From the IMG/VR virus record IMGVR_UViG_3300006736_000020, positions 1-38,771 of that record: a stretch of DNA of 38,771 bases; one strand, 5' to 3'. Positions 27,460 through 36,572 of the stretch are shown here, piece after piece (the first letter of the stretch is position 1; each line of letters opens with the position of its first letter). The position numbers and the translations under genes were made by a program. The DNA comes from a virus. The notes under the pieces are model-generated. The model searched no databases. It was not told the origin of the DNA and saw only the letters and a program-made list of their open reading frames with translations.

Positions 27460-28414
27460 CATTCGAGTGAGCTTTTTAGCCGATACATTCGGTCGTGGAG
27501 TTCGTTCGGACATATCGTATGCGGTAGCATGCCCAAGTTGTTGCGCAGATGATCACCGCCAACATAAGAAAAAGTTGTCCATAAGATTGGACACTGGCAT
27601 GCATCATTGTTGGATCTGCGGTTTAAAGGGAAAAACACTACTTTATACAATAAAGAAATTTAAGCCATCGAGGCTAGAAGAATATAGTCGCATTTTTGAT
27701 GAAGCCGATTATCAATCGCATATAGCTCCGCATGAACTAATAGAAGAAAAATTAAAGCTTCCGGAAGGTTTTGTTCCACTGGCAATGCTACAAGATAGCA
27801 AAGACCCAGATGCCAGGGATGCAATTCGATATCTCGAAAATAGAGGTTTGGGGTGGAATGATTTTTTTAGGTGGCAGTTGGGAACGTGCGTAGCTGGCAA
27901 ATTTTGTAGGCGAATTATAATGCCGTCATTTGACAATACTGGAGAGTTGAATTATTTTACTGGTCGATCGATAGATTCTGATGGGGCTAAAAAATATATG
28001 AATTCAAAAGTCAAACGAAAAGATGTTATTTTTAACGAGTTGAACATTCGATGGGATGAACAGTTGGTTTTAGTAGAGGGACCTTTTGATCTTGTCAAGT
28101 GTGGCTGGAATTCGTCAGCATTATTGGGTTCGTTTTTAGATGAAAGTTATGCGCTTTTTAGAAAAATCGTAACCAACCATACGGATGTGATATTAGTGTT
28201 GGACCGGGAGGCTGCTAATAAAATGGCGAAAATAGCCGAAAGATTGACGGGCTATGGTATAAATGTAAAATGTGTAAATTTGGATAAATTTAATGATGTA
28301 GGTGAAATGTCGAAGGAAGATCTGCGACGAACTTTGGATGATGCGTATTTATGGTCGTCAACCTCAAAGCTTGAATCGTTAATAAGACAAATAAAAAGTG
28401 GATCAATTTTATAG
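27434..28414 (+). CDS. DnaG-like DNA primase (zinc ribbon + Toprim)
   Basis: 326 aa. The N-terminus has CPSC (Cys33, Cys36) and CWIC (Cys59, Cys62), a zinc ribbon for template recognition. The middle (FCRRIIMPSFDNTGELNYFT, then GRSIDS and KYMNS) is the primase core. The Toprim part has LVEGPFD with Glu215 and VILVLDREA with Asp257 and Glu259, where the classical DxD is DxE. T4 gp61 is the analogous enzyme. No helicase domain is attached, so the replicative helicase must be elsewhere. ATG at 27434 has AGGA six to seven bases before it and lies inside the resolvase gene; GTG at 27470 is a possible shorter start. Confidence 0.85.
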   Translation: MTQEERVLDIRVSFLADTFGRGVRSDISYAVACPSCCADDHRQHKKKLSIRLDTGMHHCWICGLKGKTLLYTIKKFKPSRLEEYSRIFDEADYQSHIAPHELIEEKLKLPEGFVPLAMLQDSKDPDARDAIRYLENRGLGWNDFFRWQLGTCVAGKFCRRIIMPSFDNTGELNYFTGRSIDSDGAKKYMNSKVKRKDVIFNELNIRWDEQLVLVEGPFDLVKCGWNSSALLGSFLDESYALFRKIVTNHTDVILVLDREAANKMAKIAERLTGYGINVKCVNLDKFNDVGEMSKEDLRRTLDDAYLWSSTSKLESLIRQIKSGSIL

Positions 28415-28428
28415 GAAAGTTATGATTT

Positions 28429-31400
28429 ATGGTTAGAATTGCTCATTTAGCTGATATTCATTTTCGAGGTCTCTCTCGGCATGCAGAATATCGAAAAAGT
28501 TTTGAAGAGTTTTTTAAGCAATGTGACAAGTTCAAACCCGATCATATTGTGATTGCTGGGGATATCGTTCATTCAAAAACTCATGGTATTTCTCCGGAAC
28601 TTGTTGATATATTGACGTGGAGCTTTAGGGGGATGGCGTCACGAGCTCAAACCCATATTATGCTGGGAAATCACGATGGCTTAATTACAAACAAAGATCG
28701 TCAGGATGCTATAAGCCCTATAATTACCGCCATTAATCATCCAAATCTGCACCTGTATAAAGATTCAGGTGTTTATGATTTTGCAGATGGAATGTGTTTC
28801 TGCGTATTTTCGTGTTTTGACGAGGAGGGATGGAAGGATTTGTCTCCCCATGAGGGGAAGGTGAATATTGCTGTATATCACGGAGCCGTCAGAGGCAGCG
28901 CTATAGAAAGTGATTGGCTCATTGAGGGAGAGGTCGACGTTGATATTTTTGACGCATATGATTTTGCGTTATTGGGTGATATTCATAAAAGGCAATATTT
29001 GAACGACGCTAAAACCATTGCATACCCTGGCTCAATGATTCAGCAAAATTATGGTGAGTCGATAGAAAAAGGTTATTTGTTGTGGGATATTACAAGTCCG
29101 AAAGAATACACTAGTCGTTTCATTGAGGTTCCTAACTTGCAACCTTTTGTGACCCTTGATTGGAATTCTATTGATACCAAGAAGGTAAGTGGTGGACTCA
29201 TTCCAATGGGATCGCGCGTAAGAATCAAGCACCCTCCAAGTGTTCCCCGCGCTGAAATAAATCAATTTAAGTCATTGTTGATGGAGAAGCTCGGCGCTAC
29301 TGAAATTGTTACTCGCGTGTTGAAACCAGAGCAGGAAGATTCTGTTATCACCATTAACGAGAATGTTTTAGATCTCCGAGATCCGCAGGTTTTATTCACA
29401 TTAATTCGAGATTATCACTCCAATATTTCCGATGAAGATATTTGGAAAGAAATTGAGCTGCGCTTACGGAAATATTGCGAAATGATACCAAAAACCGACA
29501 CAGCCCGAGGTACTCGGTGGTCGATTAACAGAATTAAATTTGACAATATTTTTGGGTACGGCAAAGGAAATGAAGTTAATTTTGATTCTTTAGCGGGCGT
29601 GATTGGTTTGTTTGGAGCTAATCGTGTTGGAAAGAGTTCTTTGGCAGGCGCGCTCACGTATGGATTATTTAACACGAGTGACAGAGGCGCTTTAAAGAAT
29701 TTGCACGTGATTAACACAAGGCGAAATCACTGCCTCGCCGAAGTAGACGTTAGTGTTAATTCGAAGCGCTATAGAGTTCAGCGCCAATCTATAAAGCGTA
29801 CCGCCAGATCTGGGACGGTAAGTGCTAGCACTCATCTTAATTTATTTGAAATTGATCCGGCTGGCGAAATTATTAAAGATACGTCAGGCGAGCAACGCCG
29901 CGATACTGATCGGTTTTTAAGGCACCTCATCGGTGATAGAGAAGATTTTTTTCTGACATCGTTTGCGACCCAAGGAGAGATGAACGCTTTTATTAAAGAG
30001 CGCGCTACGCAACGAAAGGCAATTTTGGCAAATTTTCTGGACTTGGCTGTTTTTGACACGTTGTATGAACTAATCAAGCGAGACGCCACTGAAATTAAAA
30101 CACTTTTGTCGAAGGTGCCAGAACGAAATTGGCGATCTATTATTGCCGATCTCAAGAATCAGCTAAAAGAGTACAAGATAAAAATTAAAAACATCGAATT
30201 AGTGATGACGTCAACACAATCAAGATTGGATGGTTTAAAACTAGAATTACGTGAAGCTAATGGTGAACATGTTGTTACGGTAAACGATATTCATCGGAAG
30301 GAGAACAAGCTGCAGATTGTTAAAAATCGGATCATTGAAACTTCGGCGCGACTTCAGGCTCATGAAGAGACGTATCAGCATCAGATTCGAAAACTAGAAA
30401 AGGCCCGAATTTTGGAACGCTCGTTTCCACTTCCACAGCTTGAAGCCCGCCTAAACGACCAGCGCGACATCGAACGCGCGCTTTTAACTGTTCGGCATAA
30501 CACGGAAATTGAACAAAAGGAGTTACAACGACAGAAGGGATCAGCTAAAATTTTAGAGACAGTTCCCTGTGGGACAAGTTTCCCGCAATGTAAATTCATC
30601 AAGCGCTCGCACAAAGATGCCGCTTTAATCGATGAGCAGATTGGTCGAGTTAAAGAAACAAATTCTTCCTTGCGAATTTTGGAACAAAATTTACAAAATT
30701 TGATAGCCGAAAATCTACAAGAAAAAATTGACAAATACAAAGAAATTTTTAAACAAGTTAACGATCTTAAATTGAGTCAATCGGGCATTGAATTGGAGAT
30801 GAATAAGCTTAAACGGGAATTAAACGACTTATCCGAATCAGAAATTTTATTGGACGATGAAATATCGGTAATGAGAACACAAGTGGTCCAAAAGACTGAG
30901 ATGCCTGAAATTTCTTCTCTTCATGAAAAAATTTATGAATTGGAGGAAGAACTGAAGGCAGATGATGCATCACGATTGTCACTGAGTGAACTGGTTGGTC
31001 GCACCAAAACTGAAATGGGCCACGTTGCTAAAGAACAGGCTAAATATGTTACGCTGCTTAAAGAGTGGAAGGTTTACGATTTATTGATGACTGCAACAAG
31101 TAAGCGCGGGGTACCTGTCCATATATTGAGTTCTCGTCTTCCCAAGATTAATGCCGAAATTGCAAAAATCTTGGGAACAAATATTAATTTTGCCATCGAA
31201 CTTGAAGCACCCATCGATTCAAATGCAATGAATATCTTTATTGATTATGGCGATTCTCGTCGTCCAATTGAATGTGCTTCTGGAATGGAAAAAATGCTCG
31301 CTTCTCTCGTAATTCGCGTGGCACTAATTAATATCTCGACACTGCCCAAATCAGATATCCTGATTATTGACGAAGGCTTTGGTACGCTGGACGAAGTCAG

Positions 31401-31551
31401 CATTGTTGTTTGTAATATGCTATTACAAAGTTTAAAAAAGTATTTTAAGTGTATATTGGTTATATCTCATATCGAAGGCATTAAAGATAGTGTGGATAAT
31501 TTAATTGAAATACAAAAAGAGGGTGTTGATGCCAAAATTTGTATCGTTTGA
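28429..31551 (+). CDS. SbcD-SbcC (gp47-gp46) fusion recombination nuclease
   Basis: One 1040-aa frame contains both subunits of the Mre11-Rad50 type complex. Residues 1-350 are the metallophosphatase: LADIHF (Asp9, His11), AGDIVH (Asp45), GNHD (Asn81-Asp83), YHGAV (His151), GDIHK (Asp184, His186). From about 364 the ATPase begins: GANRVGKSS (Walker A, Lys402), coiled coil about 530-900 with a CGTSFPQC hook (Cys714, Cys721), SGME signature at 951-954, and LIIDEGFGTLDE (Walker B, Asp981, Glu982). In T4 these are separate genes 47 and 46 in this order. Likely to resect DNA ends for recombination-dependent replication. ATG at 28429 follows AGGAAAG by about ten bases; an ATG at 28422 stops at once. 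Confidence 0.93.
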   Translation: MVRIAHLADIHFRGLSRHAEYRKSFEEFFKQCDKFKPDHIVIAGDIVHSKTHGISPELVDILTWSFRGMASRAQTHIMLGNHDGLITNKDRQDAISPIITAINHPNLHLYKDSGVYDFADGMCFCVFSCFDEEGWKDLSPHEGKVNIAVYHGAVRGSAIESDWLIEGEVDVDIFDAYDFALLGDIHKRQYLNDAKTIAYPGSMIQQNYGESIEKGYLLWDITSPKEYTSRFIEVPNLQPFVTLDWNSIDTKKVSGGLIPMGSRVRIKHPPSVPRAEINQFKSLLMEKLGATEIVTRVLKPEQEDSVITINENVLDLRDPQVLFTLIRDYHSNISDEDIWKEIELRLRKYCEMIPKTDTARGTRWSINRIKFDNIFGYGKGNEVNFDSLAGVIGLFGANRVGKSSLAGALTYGLFNTSDRGALKNLHVINTRRNHCLAEVDVSVNSKRYRVQRQSIKRTARSGTVSASTHLNLFEIDPAGEIIKDTSGEQRRDTDRFLRHLIGDREDFFLTSFATQGEMNAFIKERATQRKAILANFLDLAVFDTLYELIKRDATEIKTLLSKVPERNWRSIIADLKNQLKEYKIKIKNIELVMTSTQSRLDGLKLELREANGEHVVTVNDIHRKENKLQIVKNRIIETSARLQAHEETYQHQIRKLEKARILERSFPLPQLEARLNDQRDIERALLTVRHNTEIEQKELQRQKGSAKILETVPCGTSFPQCKFIKRSHKDAALIDEQIGRVKETNSSLRILEQNLQNLIAENLQEKIDKYKEIFKQVNDLKLSQSGIELEMNKLKRELNDLSESEILLDDEISVMRTQVVQKTEMPEISSLHEKIYELEEELKADDASRLSLSELVGRTKTEMGHVAKEQAKYVTLLKEWKVYDLLMTATSKRGVPVHILSSRLPKINAEIAKILGTNINFAIELEAPIDSNAMNIFIDYGDSRRPIECASGMEKMLASLVIRVALINISTLPKSDILIIDEGFGTLDEVSIVVCNMLLQSLKKYFKCILVISHIEGIKDSVDNLIEIQKEGVDAKICIV

Positions 31552-31801
31552 TAAGCTCCACATACTCACCGACGAGTTGTTTGTGAGGGTTCCTCTTTCG
31601 TGTCCGCTATGCAGTTTTTTGTTCCGAGATTCTCAAGATCATTTATCGTTTGACGAATTCGGATGTTGTGTAGAGTGTAGAGATTATTTTGTTTGGCCAA
31701 ATAAAGCAAGGTGGCTTACTGGTTGGAGACCAGGCCAAGAAACGATTCTCAAGTTTAGGCAGAATAGAATTTCGGTGCCTAGTTATATTGTGCGAGGTTA
31801 G
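31529..31801 (+). CDS. Small zinc-ribbon-like protein (90 aa)
   Basis: The frame is open earlier (TTG at 31505), but ATG at 31529 has GAGGG five bases upstream, giving MPKFVSFDKLHILT. It overlaps the end of the SbcD-SbcC gene by 23 bases. CPLC and CVEC pairs about 24 residues apart look like a zinc ribbon. The C-terminus has an aromatic/basic stretch (WPNKARWLTGWRPGQE). I do not recognise the family; a nucleic-acid or protein-binding accessory of the recombination or packaging machinery is plausible by position only. Confidence 0.7.
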   Translation: MPKFVSFDKLHILTDELFVRVPLSCPLCSFLFRDSQDHLSFDEFGCCVECRDYFVWPNKARWLTGWRPGQETILKFRQNRISVPSYIVRG

Positions 31802-31802
31802 A

Positions 31803-32177
31803 ATGCTTACTACAGAACAAGTTAGGGCTTTGGGAGAAATTACCAATTCATCATGGGGAAGCTCATCAGATGGAACATATGGTTGTAAAGTATTATTTGA
31901 AGGGAACCGTCTGAAGATCACGTATAGTACTATGGCTTATTTTGCATCCGAACGCGCGATGCGAGACCAGACAGTTCGTTTGGCGGAAGAATCCAATGAT
32001 AGAATGGCAGAGTTTCTCAAAGTAATAAAAGATAGATTCAAAGAATCAACCGGCACTACACTCAAAGTGGAGCAGCTGTCGGATAGAGATTCTCTGGAAA
32101 TGACAAATGGTTCCACCATTAATCCACGAAGAGTGTGTGTTTTCCGGCGAAACATTATTTTAGAGTTAGATGCCTGA
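31803..32177 (+). CDS. Conserved small phage protein before terminase (124 aa)
   Basis: ATG at 31803 with GCGAGG upstream; the reading frame is open further left but without a suitable site. The product starts MLTTEQVRALGEITNSSWGS and has a helical middle with many charged residues (ASERAMRDQTVRLAEESNDR) and an NPRRVCVFRRNIILEL end. The pattern is familiar from hypothetical proteins of marine T4-like phages. The stop shares a base with the terminase start (TGATG), so the two are probably co-translated. A small-terminase role is possible by position, but I see no helix-turn-helix or coiled-coil signature to support it. Confidence 0.72.
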   Translation: MLTTEQVRALGEITNSSWGSSSDGTYGCKVLFEGNRLKITYSTMAYFASERAMRDQTVRLAEESNDRMAEFLKVIKDRFKESTGTTLKVEQLSDRDSLEMTNGSTINPRRVCVFRRNIILELDA

Positions 32178-33784
32178 TGGCAATCAACAAGAAGCGCCAA
32201 ATTCAAGAAATCGTTAAATGTGGAAAAGAACCACTTTATTTCGTCAACCGCTATGTAAAAATCCAACATCCAGAGCGGGGAACCATATCGTTTGATACAT
32301 ACCCATTTCAGGATGAATGTGTTGAAAATTTTCTTGATCACAGATTTAACGTAATTCTAAAGTCTCGACAGTTGGGACTTTCTACTCTTGTGGCCGCGTA
32401 TTCTGCGTGGATGGCTCTTTTTTATAAAGATAAAAATATTCTTGTTATTGCTACAAAATTAAGCGTAGCAATGAATTTTATCAAAAAAGTAAAAACCGCT
32501 ATTCGCTATCTTCCAAAGTGGCTTGTTTTGCCAGAAATTGTGAGTAATAACAAACAGAGTATTGAGTTTAGCAACGGGTCGAGCGTGAAGGCAATTCCAA
32601 CGTCAGATGATGCAGGTCGATCAGAGGCTCTTTCGTTATTAATTGTTGATGAGGCTGCATTTGTGAGAAATTTTGACGAGCTGTGGATGGGTCTCTATCC
32701 AACTTTATCTACTGGAGGTCGGGCAATTATTTTATCGACACCAAATGGTGTCGGCGGCCAATATTACGATATCTACATGAAGGCCGTGGCCGGAGAGAAT
32801 CCATTCCACACGATCAAGCTTCCTTGGGACGTTCACCCCGAAAGAGATGAAGAGTGGTTTGATACCGAGGCAAAAAACTTGAGTGAAAAACAAATCGCTC
32901 AGGAACTTATGTGTGATTTCGCGGCCGCAGGTGATACGTTTTTGACTGCAAGAGAGATTGAATACATCCGCCAGACCGTGAGCCAACCCCTGGAGAGATG
33001 GGGTCCTGAAAATGCGGTATGGGTATGGAAATACTCGCTTTCAGAACACAAATATATTATTTCTGCCGACGTAGCGCGCGGCGATGGCGCCGATTATTCG
33101 GCGTTTCATGTTATTGACGCCACTGAATCGGAGGTTGTAGCTGAGTTTAAGTGCAAGATTCCGCCTGATCAATTTGCGGTAGTTTTGGCCGAGGCAGGTA
33201 AGCGTTATAATGACGCTATAATTGCTCCCGAGAGTAACACGTATGGATATGCGGTTCTTATGAAGCTCAAGGAACTCCAATATCCTGCTATTTATTTTGC
33301 GCACGAGAAAGATCGCTATGCAGTTATGTATGGCAATGGAAATATAGGAAAAGGTGGTTTTTCCACTTCTGGCGTATCAAGACCAAAAATTTTAACAAAG
33401 CTTGAAGAAGTAATTAGAAATCGCCAAATAGTGATCCGTTCTTCGAGATTATACGAAGAACTCAAGACGTTTATTTGGAAAGGTCAAAAACCTCAGGCTA
33501 TGCGAGGTAAAAACGATGATTTAGTGATTTCGTTGGCTATTGGAGTGTGGTTATACGATACAGCGGCCGGCTATTCGAAACAAAATGTCGATTTAAATGC
33601 TGCAATGCTGGAAGCTATGAGTGTCAACACGTCCGGTCCATCAGGTATTTTAGATCCCAGAATGAAAACGCTTAGAGGGGTAAATCCGTTCAAGCCAATA
33701 ATTTTAGATGGATCTTTGCAACCTGCTGAGAGTTCAAATGGTCAAGAAAATCCTCTCTCCGATTTCCTGTGGCTGTTAAAGTAG
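32177..33784 (+). CDS. terL: Terminase large subunit (gp17-like)
   Basis: 535 aa from ATG at 32177, in a TGATG overlap with the preceding gene. The ATPase half has a deviant Walker A KSRQLGLST (residues 62-70, with the lysine at the front rather than before the Ser/Thr pair), Walker B LLIVDEAAF (Asp158, Glu159) and STPNG coupling motif (187-191). The RNase H-like nuclease half has ISADVARGDGADYS (Asp298), IAPESNTYG (Glu352) and GKNDDLVISLA (Asp448). It cuts concatemers and drives DNA into the prohead through the portal encoded next. T4 gp17 is 610 aa; this one is somewhat shorter. Headful packaging is inferred by analogy. Confidence 0.95.
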   Translation: MAINKKRQIQEIVKCGKEPLYFVNRYVKIQHPERGTISFDTYPFQDECVENFLDHRFNVILKSRQLGLSTLVAAYSAWMALFYKDKNILVIATKLSVAMNFIKKVKTAIRYLPKWLVLPEIVSNNKQSIEFSNGSSVKAIPTSDDAGRSEALSLLIVDEAAFVRNFDELWMGLYPTLSTGGRAIILSTPNGVGGQYYDIYMKAVAGENPFHTIKLPWDVHPERDEEWFDTEAKNLSEKQIAQELMCDFAAAGDTFLTAREIEYIRQTVSQPLERWGPENAVWVWKYSLSEHKYIISADVARGDGADYSAFHVIDATESEVVAEFKCKIPPDQFAVVLAEAGKRYNDAIIAPESNTYGYAVLMKLKELQYPAIYFAHEKDRYAVMYGNGNIGKGGFSTSGVSRPKILTKLEEVIRNRQIVIRSSRLYEELKTFIWKGQKPQAMRGKNDDLVISLAIGVWLYDTAAGYSKQNVDLNAAMLEAMSVNTSGPSGILDPRMKTLRGVNPFKPIILDGSLQPAESSNGQENPLSDFLWLLK

Positions 33785-33814
33785 TAAACTAGATATTTAG
33801 AATTAGGTGTTGAG

Positions 33815-35752
33815 ATGGCTGAACAGGAACCAGGGCTTTTTAGAAGGCTAACGCAGTTGTTTAGGGATGGACCGACCATTAAGCGTCGAGTCCGTGCTTT
33901 TAATGGACAAGATCCGACCCATGGGTCTTCGTTGCAACAATTCCGAAAATCCCATTCGGACGTTTATTCGAACACGATGAGTGCGTATGGCTCGTTTGAC
34001 AGAATGTCCCGTTATTCGGATTTTTCGGAGATGGAAGCAACCCCTGAAATTGCTAGCGCACTGGATATTTACGCTGAAGAAACGGTATCGGCAGATGATA
34101 AAGGTAACGTTTTACACGTGTATTCAGAAAATAGGAAAATTAGAGAGCTTCTGCATACCTTGTTTTATGATACGTTGAACGTCGATTTTAATTTGCCGAT
34201 GTGGGTTAGAAATCTTTGTAAATATGGCGATTTTTTCCTTTTTAATGATGTTTCTCCCGAGTTCGGAGTGATAGCAGCGTACCCAATTCCAATTGCAGAA
34301 ATTGAAAGAGAGGAAGGGTACGATCCTGAAGATCCAGCGGCGGTTCGTTTTAGGTGGATGACACAAGGAAATCAGATTTTAGAGAACTGGCAGATAACGC
34401 ATTTTCGTCTTTTGGGTAATGACGCCTTTTTGCCTTACGGATCGAGTGTTTTAGAGTCATCTCGACGAATTTGGCGACAATTAATTCTTATTGAAGACGC
34501 TATGCTTGTTTATCGCATAATTAGGGCTCCAGAAAGACGGGTTTTTAAAATTGACGTCGGAAATGTCCCACCAGAGGACGTTGCAACATATTTAGAACAG
34601 GCAAAAAATTCATTAAAGCGCGAGCCGGTCATTAACAAATCTGATGGCCGCGTAGATCTGCGATATAATCCGTTAAGTGTCGATGAAGACTATTTTATAC
34701 CCGTAAGAGGTGGTGATTCAGGTACTGACATCCAGTCTTTGGCCGGAGGACAAAATACTTCCGCAATTGAGGACGTACAGTACATTCAAGCCAAGCTTTT
34801 TGCTGCATTGAAGATTCCGAAGGCATATTTGGGTTATGATGAGTCTATTGGTTCCAAAGCGACACTAGCCCAAGAAGATATTCGTTTTTCGAGAGGAATT
34901 GCTAGAATTCAAAGGACTGTTATAGCCGAACTTAACAAAATTGCGATGATTCACCTTTATGCCCATGGATTTGCAGGTGAATCATTAATTGATTTCGATC
35001 TAAAGCTGTCGAATCCTTCCTCAATAGCCCAACAACAAAAATTAGAGCTGATATCGACAAGGTTTGATATTGCTGGAAAGGTACCTGAAGGTATGTTGGA
35101 TCGGCGCTGGGTTCAAAAACACGTGTTGGGACTTAGTAATGAAGAAATCGACTTTGTGAACGAAGGCCGCGTTGAAGAAAAGCTTCTTGACGCCGAAGTC
35201 GAGGCAGCTGGAACTGGAGAAGAGGCCGGCGGCGAAGAAGGTGGCGGTGGTGAAGAAGGTGGCCTCTTCGCGGCCGATATTGCAACTGGAAAGTTGTTGA
35301 TTGGTGATCCGGACCTTGACGATGACGATTCCGACGATGATGACGACGATATTGATTTGCAACTCTCCATGGACGACGAAGATGCTCCAATTAAAGTTGA
35401 TAAGGCCGTTAAGAATGTTTTTGGTACCCGTCTAAAAAGGCGAAAGAACCGTAAGGGTCCCGCCTACACGCAAATGCCTGATTTTAAGAACATTGCTGGG
35501 GTGGGGTCTACTACTCGTTCACGAGACACAAGTAACCAACCCTATGATAATGATTACTTTAAGAATCCATTCGCCGAATCGTTAAACGCTGAGCTAGGAT
35601 TTTCAAATCCTCGTCCCAGAATGAGTCCTGATGTCACAAATGCGTTATCAAGCCTTGATAGCTTAATAAATAATTCTAGTACTGGGCTTCTTGCCGAGGA
35701 CATTGACGAAGACGTAATACCACCCGAGGAAGATCAAAATGGCACGCCATAA
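33815..35752 (+). CDS. Portal protein (gp20-like) with acidic C-terminal extension
   Basis: 645 aa, ATG at 33815 with a weak GGTGTTGAG site. The body is T4-type portal: SRYSDFSEMEATPEIASALD and IYAEETVSADDKGN, WVRNLCKYGDFFLFND, RAPERRVFKIDVGNVPP and KIPKAYLGYDESIGSKATLA motifs are diagnostic. The dodecameric portal forms the DNA channel and the terminase docking site. The C-terminus is long: about 462-485 is Gly/Glu-rich and about 501-513 almost all Asp, followed by a further 120 residues with a basic RLKRRKNRKG patch. T4 gp20 is 524 aa, so the extension is unusual. The gene overlaps the next one by 14 bases. Confidence 0.95.
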   Translation: MAEQEPGLFRRLTQLFRDGPTIKRRVRAFNGQDPTHGSSLQQFRKSHSDVYSNTMSAYGSFDRMSRYSDFSEMEATPEIASALDIYAEETVSADDKGNVLHVYSENRKIRELLHTLFYDTLNVDFNLPMWVRNLCKYGDFFLFNDVSPEFGVIAAYPIPIAEIEREEGYDPEDPAAVRFRWMTQGNQILENWQITHFRLLGNDAFLPYGSSVLESSRRIWRQLILIEDAMLVYRIIRAPERRVFKIDVGNVPPEDVATYLEQAKNSLKREPVINKSDGRVDLRYNPLSVDEDYFIPVRGGDSGTDIQSLAGGQNTSAIEDVQYIQAKLFAALKIPKAYLGYDESIGSKATLAQEDIRFSRGIARIQRTVIAELNKIAMIHLYAHGFAGESLIDFDLKLSNPSSIAQQQKLELISTRFDIAGKVPEGMLDRRWVQKHVLGLSNEEIDFVNEGRVEEKLLDAEVEAAGTGEEAGGEEGGGGEEGGLFAADIATGKLLIGDPDLDDDDSDDDDDDIDLQLSMDDEDAPIKVDKAVKNVFGTRLKRRKNRKGPAYTQMPDFKNIAGVGSTTRSRDTSNQPYDNDYFKNPFAESLNAELGFSNPRPRMSPDVTNALSSLDSLINNSSTGLLAEDIDEDVIPPEEDQNGTP

Positions 35753-36572
35753 CAAAAAAAGGAATGTCGGTCTCATTTATGAGCAGTTAATTGTGTGCAT
35801 TAGTCGAGCACTGGTTAATAATGAAAGCAAAAAAGTCAACACTGTTAAAAAAATAATTGAAAAGAGATTTGCAAAAAATACTCAACTTTATAAAGAGTTT
35901 CGTTTATTTAACGCCTTGATCCGCACATCAGGAGTTTCCGAATCTTTGGCAACTAGAATTTTGAGTGAAGCACAAAAAGCTGCTCAAAATCACAACAGTT
36001 CTCAGCTTGATAAAGAAAAGTCGGCGCTTATTAAAGAGATAAATTATCGAATTAATGAATCCGATTTTTATGATCAACGAATTGGAGACTATGTTCATTA
36101 TGCAACGATTCAAACATTGCTTAACAATTGGCGATCCTCAGTCCCAAATCTCAGACAGATGGCTGAACACGAATCAAAAATTCATGGTTGGTTGTGCCGT
36201 GACGAAAAAGAACTTACCTTGGCTGAACACTCTTCACGCGAGGTAAATGATTTAACGGTCGCCGTTATGGAGAAAAAGTTTGAAAAAAAATACGGAACCT
36301 CTCTGTCCGATAAACAAAAAGTCATTATGCATTTATATTTGACAGAAAAATTCGATCAGCTAGAAAATGAACTCTCTGGAATTAATCGAGACGTGAAGCA
36401 CGCGCTGCGTAAATATAAAAAGGTCGGCAAGAATAAGTTTTTGCTTGAAAAAACTATGAAAGTTCAATTGCATGTAGAAGATGTCGCAACAAGTGTTTCT
36501 ACCGATGGGGTGGTACGTGGAATGGTTTTATGCCAGTTACTAAATGAGCTAAATGGAGAAATCAATGACTGA
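35739..36572 (+). CDS. Conserved basic helical phage protein between portal and protease
   Basis: 277 aa, ATG at 35739 inside the portal end, ribosome site GAGGAAG. It begins MARHNKKRNVGLIYEQLIVC, a block I recall in marine T4-like phages in this very position, but without assigned function. It is helical and rich in Lys, Asn and Glu, with two charged regions typical of oligomeric scaffolds. In T4 the place between portal and protease is taken by prohead core proteins gp67 and gp68; an equivalent role is possible but this protein is much longer. It overlaps the protease gene by 8 bases. Confidence 0.78.
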   Translation: MARHNKKRNVGLIYEQLIVCISRALVNNESKKVNTVKKIIEKRFAKNTQLYKEFRLFNALIRTSGVSESLATRILSEAQKAAQNHNSSQLDKEKSALIKEINYRINESDFYDQRIGDYVHYATIQTLLNNWRSSVPNLRQMAEHESKIHGWLCRDEKELTLAEHSSREVNDLTVAVMEKKFEKKYGTSLSDKQKVIMHLYLTEKFDQLENELSGINRDVKHALRKYKKVGKNKFLLEKTMKVQLHVEDVATSVSTDGVVRGMVLCQLLNELNGEIND

